Shown here: positions 34,832 through 43,158 of the stretch, in pieces
Position numbering within the stretch: position 1 is the stretch's first letter
Layout of the letters: the number at the start of each line of letters is the position of its first letter
Assembly: GCA_041753075.1 (NCBI GenBank)
Contig: JBGSVE010000086.1
Coordinates: 4,362 to 68,361, forward strand
Source: UBA6163 sp041753075
GTDB lineage: Bacteria; Planctomycetota; Planctomycetia; Pirellulales; Pirellulaceae
Length of the DNA: 64,000 nucleotides
Direction of reading: 5' to 3'
Position numbers and translations under genes: made by a program
The notes under the pieces: model-generated
Seen by the model: only the letters and a program-made list of their open reading frames with translations
What the model was told of the DNA's origin: nothing
The model's database searches: none

Positions 34832-36808
34832 TTGGAAACCACGTCCCAGCCCGGTGCCGATGCACCTGAACCCGATTCGACGACGGCAAATTTTGCGGGC
34901 CTGCGGATCGCTGCTTTGGAAAGTCGTCGCGCCGACGATCTGTCGCGGCTGATCACACGTCACCACGGCATTGCCCACGTCAGTCCATCGATGCGCGAGG
35001 TCGCGATCAAGCCTAATCGCAAGGCAATTGACTTTGCTTATCGCTTGATGACGGGCCACATCGGTGCGGTCGTGCTGATGACCGGCGTTGGCTTTCGATT
35101 TTTGCTCACTGCCGTCGAAGAGTTCATCGATCGCCAACGATTTCTCGATTCGTTGTCCGACGTGACCACGATCGTTCGCGGACCCAAGCCCGCCGCCGCG
35201 ATGCGCGAAGTTGGCTTGACGCCGACATTTAAAGTTCCCGAACCCAACACGTGGCGCGAGATCCTGCAGCTCATCGATCGCGAACTGTCGATCGCCAATG
35301 TCACCGTCGGTTTACAAGAATACGGAGTTCCCAATACAAGTTTGATCGCCGGCTTGGAAGCGCGCGGAGCGATCGTCGAACCGGTGAGAGTCTATGGATG
35401 GGAGTTCCCCGAAAACGTCGCTCCGCTGGAAAGCAACATCCGCGGAATTATCGCCGGTGAACGCGACGTCTTGATGTTCACCAGTGCTCACCAAGTCGTC
35501 AACATGTTGCGGATGGCCGAGCAATTGAAGCTAACCGAACCGCTGCGCGCCAGTTTGCGCTCCACGGTGATCGCTTCAATCGGACCGACGACCACCCAGA
35601 TGCTCGAAGAGTGTGACTTGATGGTTGACATCGAACCGCCGCATCCCAAGATGGGACATTTGGTGGTCGAAGCGGCAAAACGCGCACCGATGCTTGTCAA
35701 GTTAAAGCGCCAGGTTGTCTCCTCGCGCGTGTCGCTTACGTCGTCGCAGCCGACGGCGAAGACCGTTGGCCATCCCAGCGACAAGAGCTTGTTTATGCGC
35801 ACTTGCCGCAGCGAGCCGACCGAGCGAACGCCCGTGTGGTTGATGCGCCAAGCGGGCCGCTACATGGCCGAGTACCGCACCGTTCGCGAACAACAATCGT
35901 TTCTCGACCTGTGCAAGTCACCAAAGCTGTGCAGCGAAGTGATGTGTACCGCAGTGGATCGCTTGGGCGTCGATGCAGCGATCATCTTTTCGGACTTGTT
36001 GCCGATTCTCGAGCCGCTGGGATTTGAACTCGAATACATTCGCGGCGACGGGCCGGTGATTCACAACCCGATCCGTAACGCTGCCGAAGTGGACCGCGTC
36101 AAACATTTGGACGACCCGCAATCGCTTGGCTTTGTCTATGAAACCGTCAGCCAGACGCGCGCCGACCTGCCCACAGAGATTCCGTTGATCGGCTTTGCGG
36201 GGTCACCGTTTACTTTGGCAAGTTATGCGATCGAAGGCGGCGGCAGTCGACAATACGCGGCGACCAAAGCGCTGATGTACGGCGACAGCGGTGCGTGGGG
36301 ATCGTTGATGGAGAAACTTTCTCATGCGGTAATCGTTTACCTGAACCATCAAATCGCCGCCGGTGCTCAAGCGGTGCAGTTGTTTGACAGTTGGGCGGGA
36401 TGCTTGTCGCCCTATGATTACGCGACCTACGTGTTGCCATTCATGCGATCAATCATCGCGGGGATCACGCCCGGCGTACCGGTGATTAACTTTGCCACCG
36501 GCAACCCCGAGTTGCTACCGATGCTCTGTGGCGATGCCCGCACGGTCGTCGGTGTTGATTGGCGAATCCCCATCGACGTGGCGTGGAATCGCATCGGGCA
36601 CCAACGTCCGGTTCAAGGCAATCTCGACCCCGGTGTGTTGTTGGGTTCACCCGAAATGATCGTTGAACAAACACAGCGTTTGCTTGACCTCGTCGGCGGT
36701 CGGCCAGGGCACATCTTCAATGTCGGCCATGGCGTGCTTCAACAGACACCGGTTGAAAACGCGATTCGTTTGGTGGAACTTGTCAAGCAATTGAGTTCAC
36801 TGCGATGA
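34832..36808 (+). CDS. hemDE: Uroporphyrinogen-III synthase - uroporphyrinogen decarboxylase fusion
   Basis: 658 residues in one frame, from a TTG at 34832; no ATG comes before residue 54. Residues 22-290 are HemD-like: RIAALESRRADDLSRLI, MTGVGFRFLL, and FTSAHQVVNML, with a second half ending GPTTTQMLEECDL. Residues about 317-658 are HemE: RTPVWLMRQAGRYMAEYR (substrate-binding RQAGRY), IIFSDLLPILEPLG, GFAGSPFTLASYAIEGG and a C-terminal NVGHGVLQQTPVENAI. The linker is 30-40 residues. It would perform two consecutive steps of tetrapyrrole synthesis: closing hydroxymethylbilane and decarboxylating uroporphyrinogen III. Its stop overlaps the next gene start (ATGA). Confidence 0.92.
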   Translation: METTSQPGADAPEPDSTTANFAGLRIAALESRRADDLSRLITRHHGIAHVSPSMREVAIKPNRKAIDFAYRLMTGHIGAVVLMTGVGFRFLLTAVEEFIDRQRFLDSLSDVTTIVRGPKPAAAMREVGLTPTFKVPEPNTWREILQLIDRELSIANVTVGLQEYGVPNTSLIAGLEARGAIVEPVRVYGWEFPENVAPLESNIRGIIAGERDVLMFTSAHQVVNMLRMAEQLKLTEPLRASLRSTVIASIGPTTTQMLEECDLMVDIEPPHPKMGHLVVEAAKRAPMLVKLKRQVVSSRVSLTSSQPTAKTVGHPSDKSLFMRTCRSEPTERTPVWLMRQAGRYMAEYRTVREQQSFLDLCKSPKLCSEVMCTAVDRLGVDAAIIFSDLLPILEPLGFELEYIRGDGPVIHNPIRNAAEVDRVKHLDDPQSLGFVYETVSQTRADLPTEIPLIGFAGSPFTLASYAIEGGGSRQYAATKALMYGDSGAWGSLMEKLSHAVIVYLNHQIAAGAQAVQLFDSWAGCLSPYDYATYVLPFMRSIIAGITPGVPVINFATGNPELLPMLCGDARTVVGVDWRIPIDVAWNRIGHQRPVQGNLDPGVLLGSPEMIVEQTQRLLDLVGGRPGHIFNVGHGVLQQTPVENAIRLVELVKQLSSLR

Positions 36809-37902
36809 GCGACGAGTTGGTCGTTTGTCCGTTCTGTCCACTGAACTGTGACAACATTCCCATTCGCTGGATGCAAACGGCAACGACGGGTTGCGCACAA
36901 GCAGACGCTCGAATCAAGTCAGTCATCTCCCGTCGTGCGGAGCCAACCAGCGACGCGGCGATTGCCACTTCGCGGCAATGGGTCAGCGCCGCGAAACAAA
37001 TCACGATTGGCGGCACCGTCGCGGACATCGAGACATCGCGCGTGGTCAGCGATTTTGTTCGCGATGTCGGTGCCCAGGTGCACGTCCAACGCACCAACCC
37101 ATCGGCCGGTGTGTTGTTTTCGAGCGACGGGGGATTCATCACAACCTGGGGCGAAGTCGCGGCGCAAGGCGCAGCGGTGTGGGTGATTGGTGACGTGAAA
37201 AGACGTTGGCCAAAAGTGGATGAGTCTTTATCGCAAGCGAAATCAATTGTCCGCTGGTCCGAATCGAATCGTCTTGGCGACCAAATCGCAGCGGTTCGGC
37301 AGCGACTGAAAATGTTATCAACGGACGCTTCGGCAATGACGCTGGAACGTGGCGAAGACGAATGCGTCAGCGCTGTGTTGCGTTTGATTGCCGACGCGAA
37401 ATATCTGGTCGTGCTTGTCGCACCGCTGCATGAATCAATTAGTAGGTCGTTGGTCACGTGGTCGTCGTTGTCCGGGCTCGTCCGCGATCTCAACAAAGCA
37501 ACACGTGCCGCAGTGTTAACGTTTGATCCCTCGATCACACTGCGCAGTGTCATGGCATCGCGATTGAATCCGCCAACGATGCAGTGGCCGACGCGAACCG
37601 ATTCGCTGCGGATTGTATTTACGCCCTGGGCCGATGATGAAACCGATTCGCTGTGGCTAAACGAAGCTGGACAAACCGAAACAATTACCAAAACAATCAC
37701 CATCGGTGTGGGCGATTTTGGCGCTGATACCGACGACCACCCTCGGCGACTGCATCTGGCGGCGGGAACGCCCGGCTTTGATCATCGCGGGGTGGTGATT
37801 CGCGGAGATGGCTCCGTTGCATTGCCGCTGCAGCAAGTGATCGCTTTGGACAACTCCGTCCAATTGCCCACACCCGGTGCGATGCTGCGCCGTCTTTGGT
37901 AA
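36805..37902 (+). CDS. fhcB: FhcB-like formylmethanofuran dehydrogenase subunit B homologue
   Basis: 365 residues, starting in the ATGA overlap with hemDE. The N-terminal VCPFCPLNCDNIPI (Cys8, Cys11, Cys15) is typical of FmdB/FwdB and of the bacterial FhcB subunit, which is part of the formyltransferase/hydrolase complex of H4MPT-linked C1 oxidation. TTGCAQADARI and VQRTNPSAGVLFSSDGGFITTWGEV also fit. It is shorter than archaeal FwdB (about 430). FhcB lacks dehydrogenase activity in methylotrophs, and this one probably does too. No other fhc gene is in the window. Planctomycetes are known to carry these genes. Confidence 0.72.
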   Translation: MSDELVVCPFCPLNCDNIPIRWMQTATTGCAQADARIKSVISRRAEPTSDAAIATSRQWVSAAKQITIGGTVADIETSRVVSDFVRDVGAQVHVQRTNPSAGVLFSSDGGFITTWGEVAAQGAAVWVIGDVKRRWPKVDESLSQAKSIVRWSESNRLGDQIAAVRQRLKMLSTDASAMTLERGEDECVSAVLRLIADAKYLVVLVAPLHESISRSLVTWSSLSGLVRDLNKATRAAVLTFDPSITLRSVMASRLNPPTMQWPTRTDSLRIVFTPWADDETDSLWLNEAGQTETITKTITIGVGDFGADTDDHPRRLHLAAGTPGFDHRGVVIRGDGSVALPLQQVIALDNSVQLPTPGAMLRRLW

Positions 37903-37905
37903 CTC

Positions 37906-38012
37906 GTGGTCCGTCATACTTTAGTTTTAGGGTTGCAGCAGTGTTCTACGACGCTACGCCGTCGTTAAATTACGACGCCGGAGCGTCGTAGAACACTTTG
38001 CGCTGACCCTAA
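37906..38012. repeat. Palindromic repeat, family B (copy 2)
   Basis: The element begins GTGGTCCGTCATACTTTA and ends CTTTGCGCTGACCC. The central palindrome GTGTTCTACGACGCTACGCC... pairs with ...GGAGCGTCGTAGAACAC around TTAAATTA-like AT-rich loop bases. Outer TTAGGGT (37927) and ACCCTAA (38006) also pair. The whole segment matches the reverse complement of the copy at 51267-51372 over about 105 bp. It lies just after the fhcB-like stop. Confidence 0.9.
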
Positions 38013-38266
38013 CTTTCAGGCCTGACAAACCACTACTCAGCCGGATCAAATCAGCACAATAGTGCCAGTCATTAGCACGATCGCGACAAGACGTTCCCTG
38101 GTTTTGCAAATAGACGAGTCCTTACCGAAGAAAACGTAAATATTAATCGCGAATCAGCATGAATGAATCCTGCAAGGCCGGGTATGATCCCATTAGGATC
38201 GCGCAGCGTTAATCTGCCGACCCGCGAATTCCCGTTTTCCTTCACGCTTGTATTCGGAGATTTCTC
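38013..38266. other. Upstream region of the DUF1559 gene
   Basis: About 250 bp between the repeat and the DUF1559 gene, part of a 360-bp gene-free gap. It is more AT-rich than its surroundings near 38085-38160 (GTAAATATTAATCGCGAATC), which suits a promoter region. No gene is visible, and I cannot fix the promoter boxes with confidence. Confidence 0.4.
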
Positions 38267-39487
38267 ATGAAGCGTTATCGGTCTGCATTCACCTTGGTCG
38301 AACTGCTGGTGGTCATTGCGATCATTGGGGTAATGGTCGGCCTACTTTTACCTGCTGTGCAAGCCGCACGCGAGGCAGCTCGTCGAATGAGCTGCGGCAA
38401 CAATGTCAAGCAACTTGGCTTGGGCATTCACAACTACCATGCGGCATACAATTCGATGCCAATCCATGGCAACGGAACTGATATTCCGATGGGTTCCCAG
38501 CCATGGGCCAACCTCAACAACATGGTTTCCAACAATCGTCACGGATCGTTTCTGGTTGGGGTGCTTCCATTCGTTGAGCAACAGGCGTTGTGGGAGCAAA
38601 TCATCACTCCGCTGGCGAATCCAGGCGGCACGCCCAATCCATGGCAGGCAATGGGACCTGGCCCGGCGGTGATCGCTTATGGTCCGTGGGCGACTGAGAT
38701 TTCGACCTTTCGCTGTCCCAGTGATCCCGGCTTCGGCTTGCCCGCTCTGGGGCGAACGAATTATGGTGCCTGCATGGGAGACTCGTCAGTCATGACGCGA
38801 GAAGGTTTTGTTTTCGTACAACTAGTCTCCGGCGGCGCAACAATGCCATACACGGCGAATAATCCGACCCAAGCCCAGCGGTCACGGATGGTTCATCGTG
38901 GGATGTTTGTGATGTTTAGTCCATCGGGTTTCCGAGAGACGCTGGACGGTTTGGCCAACACGATCATGTGCGGCGAATTGGCGACCGACCTGGGCGATGC
39001 AGACAATCGGACGTCGCGACCCGGAGCGGCGTTCGCCGATACGGGTAGCGGCCGCAACGAGTGTCGAATGGATCCTAAATGGCAATTCCAGCACCACAAT
39101 CCCCTGCGCCCAAGATTCTGGAACCCTGCTGCTGCCGCAACGGTCAGTGCAACGAGCGCTCGCGGATATCGCTGGCACGATTGTTACCCGATGTTCAGCC
39201 AGGTTCACACGATCCTGCCGCCAAACTCGGGACTATGCACGGGCTTTAACGATAGCCATGACCAAACGGTGACGGTCTCCAGTCGCCACCAAGGTGGAGC
39301 GCACGTGCTCATGGGTGACGGCGCGGTCAAATTTGTTACCGACTCGATGGAGGCCGGGAACAGCAACGCACCGATGATCTCGTACCATGCAGCTCCGGTA
39401 ACGGTTCCTGGCGCGGCAAGTCCTTACGGACTTTGGGGAGCACTCGGTACCCGAGGAAACCGCGAAGTTATCAGCAGTGATTTCTAG
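38267..39487 (+). CDS. DUF1559 pseudopilin-like protein
   Basis: 406 residues. The N-terminal AFTLVELLVVIAIIGVMVGLLLPAVQAAREAARR is a type IV prepilin-like helix with a G/A-F-T cleavage site and conserved Glu5. The remainder is the DUF1559 (SBP_bac_10) domain: NNVKQLGLGIHNYH, FRCPSDPG, ANTIMCGELATD, SRHQGGAHVLMGDGAVKFVTDSM. Planctomycetes carry dozens of these; the function is unknown but they should be exported and held by the N-terminal helix. A terminator-like hairpin and a small lipoprotein gene follow, a common pairing. Confidence 0.92.
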   Translation: MKRYRSAFTLVELLVVIAIIGVMVGLLLPAVQAAREAARRMSCGNNVKQLGLGIHNYHAAYNSMPIHGNGTDIPMGSQPWANLNNMVSNNRHGSFLVGVLPFVEQQALWEQIITPLANPGGTPNPWQAMGPGPAVIAYGPWATEISTFRCPSDPGFGLPALGRTNYGACMGDSSVMTREGFVFVQLVSGGATMPYTANNPTQAQRSRMVHRGMFVMFSPSGFRETLDGLANTIMCGELATDLGDADNRTSRPGAAFADTGSGRNECRMDPKWQFQHHNPLRPRFWNPAAAATVSATSARGYRWHDCYPMFSQVHTILPPNSGLCTGFNDSHDQTVTVSSRHQGGAHVLMGDGAVKFVTDSMEAGNSNAPMISYHAAPVTVPGAASPYGLWGALGTRGNREVISSDF

Positions 39488-39526
39488 GCCGTGACCAAAT
39501 CGGCGTCGAATATTCGACATCTAATC

Positions 39527-39562
39527 TCCCAGCCCTGCGATAGTGCAGTGGGGCTGGGAAAA
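39527..39562 (+). terminator. Terminator-like hairpin after DUF1559 gene
   Basis: TCCCAGCCC (39527-39535) and GGGCTGGGA (39551-39559) form a perfect 9-bp stem with a 15-nt loop, followed by AAAATTTT. The T-run is short and follows an A-run, so it may work as a weak or bidirectional terminator, or it may protect the 3' end while some transcripts continue into the lipoprotein gene. Confidence 0.6.
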
Positions 39563-39605
39563 TTTTAATTCTTTCAACGAATTCCCCTGCTACGGAAACT
39601 ATTCG

Positions 39606-39806
39606 ATGCGAATCGCTAGACTAACCACAAAGAATATCAAGCTCCTGTTGGCTTTTCTGATGCTTCTATCAACCGCCGGGTGCTCGTCTGAGTCAACACG
39701 AAACATTTCAACCGATGCTTCGCAAGAACAAATCGATAATTACAACCGGTTAATTGAGGAGGAGGCCGCGAAAGTCAGTGGCAACCCCGATAACAAAAAC
39801 ATTTGA
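39606..39806 (+). CDS. Small lipoprotein following the DUF1559 gene
   Basis: 66 residues. The N-terminal MRIARLTTKNIKLLLAFLMLLSTAGC is a lipoprotein signal with Cys26 at the lipobox (LSTAGC). The mature part is about 40 residues: Ser/Asn-rich, then a helical IDNYNRLIEEEAAKVSG. Small lipoproteins of this kind commonly sit right after DUF1559 genes in planctomycetes, so a joint role is likely but unproven. The ATG at 39606 is chosen because the signal sequence starts there; the frame extends upstream without support. Confidence 0.75.
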   Translation: MRIARLTTKNIKLLLAFLMLLSTAGCSSESTRNISTDASQEQIDNYNRLIEEEAAKVSGNPDNKNI

Positions 39807-39853
39807 TCCCAGCCAAGCACTTTGGCTCAGCTTCGATTTCGAGTGACAAAAAT

Positions 39854-39896
39854 TGTAAAACGGTTGTCCCAACCGTTTAGGAACGCTCAACGGCTT
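39854..39896. repeat. Palindromic repeat, family A (copy 3, truncated)
   Basis: TGTAAAACGGTTGTCCCAAC... holds the complete left inner palindrome AACGGTTG-TCC-CAACCGTT at 39859-39877 and the spacer TTAGGAACGCTC, followed by only AACGG of the right arm. It ends about 10 nt before the start of the rhamnosidase fusion gene, so it may lie in that mRNA leader. Confidence 0.8.
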
Positions 39897-39902
39897 TTAA
39901 TT

Positions 39903-42380
39903 ATGATAATGCGCCTTCTTGTAGTTTTAATTTTAGCGTCCTCGGCATGCGTTGATTGCGCTGCCGAGCAGTCTGCGATTGATTCGATTCTAAAACCTTC
40001 TGTCGGTCGTGACGGCGAGTTTGAATTTGACGCAATGATCAGTCGTGGCTACACGCCACTCTTTAATGGCAAAGATTTGACTGGATGGCGAAATCCATAT
40101 TCCTACGGCGAAGCCAAGGTCGTTGACGGAGAAATTCACCTGCTGGCCAGCGATAAGTTCTTTTTGGTGACAGAAAAGCAGTATTCAGACTTTCGCCTCA
40201 GCGTTGACATTCACTTGCCCGAGGGCGCAGCCAACTCCGGCGTCATGTTTCGCTGTCATGTCGATCAAGACGCACCGAAAATCGTCTACGGTTATCAAGC
40301 CGAATGTGATGGTTCGGACCGGCGTTGGTCCGGTGGATTCTACGACGAGTCGCGGCGCGGCTGGATTTGGCCAAGCACGCCAGGACGCTCCGAAGCTCAA
40401 TTCCTCGAGCACGAAGAAGAGTCAAAGGCTGCGTTCGCCGAGCCAACCATCGCCAATGCACTCCATCGCAACGGTTGGAATCGCTTTGTCGTGACCTGCA
40501 TCGAAGATCGCATCACGATCGAACTCAACGGAGTTCCCACCGTCACGTTTCGTGACGCGACCGACGCGTCGGGCTACATCGGTATCCAGCATCACGGCGA
40601 AGATGGACAAACCTACCGCTTTCGCAATCTGTTCATCAAAGAGCTTCCCGAAATACCGGCTGAGAATACCGTTTCGCTGACCGACCAAGCACCTGTTTCG
40701 GTCAAGAAAATTGACGACAAAATTACCCTTGTCGATTTCGGCAAAGTTGCCTTTGGAAACATCGCGTTGCGCGTTCCTCGCGGTGGTGCAGGTGGTGGCA
40801 AGATTCACTTCGGCGAGAGTTTGCAGGATGGCCGGATCGATCGCCAGCCACCAGGGACGGTTCGTTATGGCGTGAGCGAGTTTCGCAACGCCAGTGGCGA
40901 GATCGGAAATTGTATCGTGCCGACTCCGGTTGATTTACGAAACACCGAGCAGGCGGGTCCGACGCGGGCTCATCCGCCGGCGGTGTTGACGCCGCGGGCA
41001 TGGCTGCCAGTGATGCCGTTTCGCTGGGTTGAAATCGAAGGTTGGCCTGGCGAATTCAAATCCGAATACATCGTGCGGCGTGCGGCTTTTGCCTCCGATT
41101 GGAATGACGACGCGAGTTTCTTTGAGTGTTCCGATGAGACGCTCAATCGCCTTTGGGAACTTTGCAAATACAGCATCAAGGCAACGACGTTCGCAGGAGT
41201 TTACGTTGATGGTGATCGAGAACGAATTCCCTACGAGGCAGACGCGTATTTGAACCAGCTCAGCCATTACACCACGGATGACAACGTCAAGATGGCGGCC
41301 ACTTCGTTTGATTGGTTAATCGAGAACGGCACTTGGCCGACAGAGTGGGCACCGCACATGGTCTTCATGGCCCACGCCGAGTGGATGTATGCGGGTGATA
41401 ACCAATGGCTGAAGCATCGGTATGAATTGCTGAAGGCCAAAACGTTGATGAATCGCAGCGGAGACGACGGCTTGGTTCGCAGTTCCGAAGCCGATCAAAA
41501 ACGAACCGACATTGTTGATTGGCCACAAAAAGAGCGCGACGGATTCGTGTTCACCGAGATCAATACAGTCGTCAACGCGTTTCACATCGCGGCGATCAAG
41601 CAAATGGCCGAGATGGCTCGCGCGATCGGCAACAACGAAGACGCCGATGCCTATGAAGCACGCGTCAGACTCGCTAAAGCAGCTTTCCAGAAAAACCTCT
41701 TCGACGAATCAGCGGGAATCTATCGTGATGGTGTTGATACCGATCACAGCAGCATTCACGCGAACCTCTTTCCATTGGCATTTGGGCTTGTGCCCGATGA
41801 CAAGCAAGCTGGAGTGATCGCGTGGCTCGAGCAACAGCAGATGCAATGCAGTCCCTATGCGGCGCAATACTTCATGGACGCGTTGTTCAGTCACGGCAGT
41901 GATAGAAAGGCGATCGGGTTGATGCTTGCTGACGGTGATCGCAGTTGGAAACACATGGTCAACAGTGGCACGACGATCAGTTGGGAAGCCTGGGATCTGA
42001 AGTACAAGCCGAACCAAGATTGGAATCACGCCTGGGGTGCTGCTCCGGCTAATCTCTTGCCGCGATTTGTTTTGGGTGTCCAACCGAGTACGCCTGGATG
42101 GACAACCGCAGTCATTCGGCCATGCCCCGGCGATTTGAAGTTCGCTCGTGGCCAAGTCCCAACGCCACGAGGCCCGGTATCGGTCAGTTGGAACAATGAG
42201 TCCACGTTCAAATTTTCGCTTGACATTCCCAATGACATGACGGCCAAAATTGAGTTACCAGCAACTGACGCTTCGACTGGCGTATACGTTGATGGAAAAT
42301 CTGTAGCTACGACCAAGAGCGGAGACCGCTGGATCGTGACCAAGGCAGTCAGCGGATCGGTCACCTTGGAAATCAAGTAA
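39903..42380 (+). CDS. DUF1080 (3-keto-disaccharide hydrolase) - GH78 alpha-L-rhamnosidase fusion
   Basis: 825 residues from the ATG at 39903 (a second ATG is two codons later). Signal peptide: MIMRLLVVLILASSACVDCAA. About residues 45-245 are a DUF1080 laminin-G-like domain: GYTPLFNGKDLTGWRNP near the start, ANSGVMFRCH, GYQAECDG, and a QHHGEDGQTYRFRNLFIKEL end. After a linker, residues about 260-825 resemble GH78: WLPVMPFRWVEIEGWPGE, then FFECSDETLNRLWELCKYSIKATTFAGVYVDGDRERIPYEAD (acid-catalyst region), then a long (alpha/alpha)6 barrel, GTTISWEAWDLKYKPNQDWNHAWGAAP and a final beta domain. It probably degrades rhamnose-containing polysaccharides outside the cytoplasm. Confidence 0.85.
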   Translation: MIMRLLVVLILASSACVDCAAEQSAIDSILKPSVGRDGEFEFDAMISRGYTPLFNGKDLTGWRNPYSYGEAKVVDGEIHLLASDKFFLVTEKQYSDFRLSVDIHLPEGAANSGVMFRCHVDQDAPKIVYGYQAECDGSDRRWSGGFYDESRRGWIWPSTPGRSEAQFLEHEEESKAAFAEPTIANALHRNGWNRFVVTCIEDRITIELNGVPTVTFRDATDASGYIGIQHHGEDGQTYRFRNLFIKELPEIPAENTVSLTDQAPVSVKKIDDKITLVDFGKVAFGNIALRVPRGGAGGGKIHFGESLQDGRIDRQPPGTVRYGVSEFRNASGEIGNCIVPTPVDLRNTEQAGPTRAHPPAVLTPRAWLPVMPFRWVEIEGWPGEFKSEYIVRRAAFASDWNDDASFFECSDETLNRLWELCKYSIKATTFAGVYVDGDRERIPYEADAYLNQLSHYTTDDNVKMAATSFDWLIENGTWPTEWAPHMVFMAHAEWMYAGDNQWLKHRYELLKAKTLMNRSGDDGLVRSSEADQKRTDIVDWPQKERDGFVFTEINTVVNAFHIAAIKQMAEMARAIGNNEDADAYEARVRLAKAAFQKNLFDESAGIYRDGVDTDHSSIHANLFPLAFGLVPDDKQAGVIAWLEQQQMQCSPYAAQYFMDALFSHGSDRKAIGLMLADGDRSWKHMVNSGTTISWEAWDLKYKPNQDWNHAWGAAPANLLPRFVLGVQPSTPGWTTAVIRPCPGDLKFARGQVPTPRGPVSVSWNNESTFKFSLDIPNDMTAKIELPATDASTGVYVDGKSVATTKSGDRWIVTKAVSGSVTLEIK

Positions 42381-42463
42381 AATGCAAAGGGTGGCTAGGC
42401 TTCCAGCCTGACATTTGAACCAGGTGGTTTTGCTCTGAAAGGCAACGCTGTGAAGCGTTTATT

Positions 42464-42490
42464 ATAGAACGATTGTCCCAATCGTTTGGT
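42464..42490. repeat. Palindromic repeat, family A (copy 4, half element)
   Basis: ATAGAACGATTGTCCCAAT... contains AACGATTG-TCC-CAATCGTT at 42468-42486. Compared with the other copies, G-C is replaced by A-T in both arms (GGTTG to GATTG and CAACC to CAATC), so the hairpin is kept. Only the left half of the element is present. Confidence 0.8.
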
Positions 42491-42496
42491 GCGCAC

Positions 42497-42553
42497 GACG
42501 CTGGCCAAACCAATAAGCCACCGGCAGCCTCAAATGCCGGCGGCTAGCGTCGA
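42497..42553. repeat. Imperfect palindrome with CCGGCGGCTAGCGTCG arm
   Basis: CGACGCTGGCCA...AAGCCACCGGCA pairs imperfectly with TGCCGGCGGCTAGCGTCG around a short loop (GCCTCAAA). It shares its core with the palindrome at 28577. It sits in the 340-bp gap between the rhamnosidase fusion and the pilus-like cluster; the rest of that gap (42554-42720) shows no gene. Confidence 0.65.
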
Positions 42554-42720
42554 TCCGTTCATTGATACAACCGTTGCAACCGACGGCAGCCAGCACGATT
42601 GACGGCCAATCATGCTGCCAAGATTCGCGCGGCATTCTGCTCGCTGGCCTAAACCGTGACCTAATCTTCCCAGGGATGATTGAATTTGCACGACCTTAAC
42701 GCTTAGCCACCACGCCGATC

Positions 42721-43158
42721 ATGAAGTTTTTCAACGCGACGCGACGCAGCCGTTCGTTTGTCGATACCGAAGTCCAGGGCGGACTGCTGAAGAAAATCGC
42801 CTTTCACTGGACGATTATGTTCGTCGTCAACGCACTGGCGCTGGTGATTTGGGTGCGCATGTTCGAGCAGCCTGAAACCGCTTGGGCGACAACGTTCGGT
42901 GATTGCATACGGCGTTTCTTGCCGTTCTTTGTCATCACCGCAGTATTGATTCCGGCGTTTATTTGGGACACGTTGAAGTTGACCAATCGCTTCGCCGGCC
43001 CGATCCTGCGATTGCGTGAATCATTATCGGTGGCAGCACGCGGCAGCGCCGTCGAGCCGATGCACTTTCGCAATAGCGACTTCTGGCAAGCCATCGCCGA
43101 TGACTTCAATCGGCTCGTCGCACGCAAGGATCAAGTGAATGAATCCGGCAAAAACTAA
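42721..43158 (+). CDS. Small two-helix membrane protein with HAMP-like segment
   Basis: 145 residues. Two membrane helices (about residues 27-46 and 65-83) are followed by a HAMP-like stretch (LTNRFAGPILRLRESLSVAARGSAVEPMHFRNSDFWQAIADDFNRLV), with the usual G-P-I and E/D-F-x-x-L positions. No kinase, cyclase or methyl-accepting domain follows. It heads a four-gene cluster with two TadE-like proteins and a VWA protein, overlapping the first by 20 nt. A regulator or membrane scaffold of the pilus-like system is possible. Confidence 0.75.
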   Translation: MKFFNATRRSRSFVDTEVQGGLLKKIAFHWTIMFVVNALALVIWVRMFEQPETAWATTFGDCIRRFLPFFVITAVLIPAFIWDTLKLTNRFAGPILRLRESLSVAARGSAVEPMHFRNSDFWQAIADDFNRLVARKDQVNESGKN

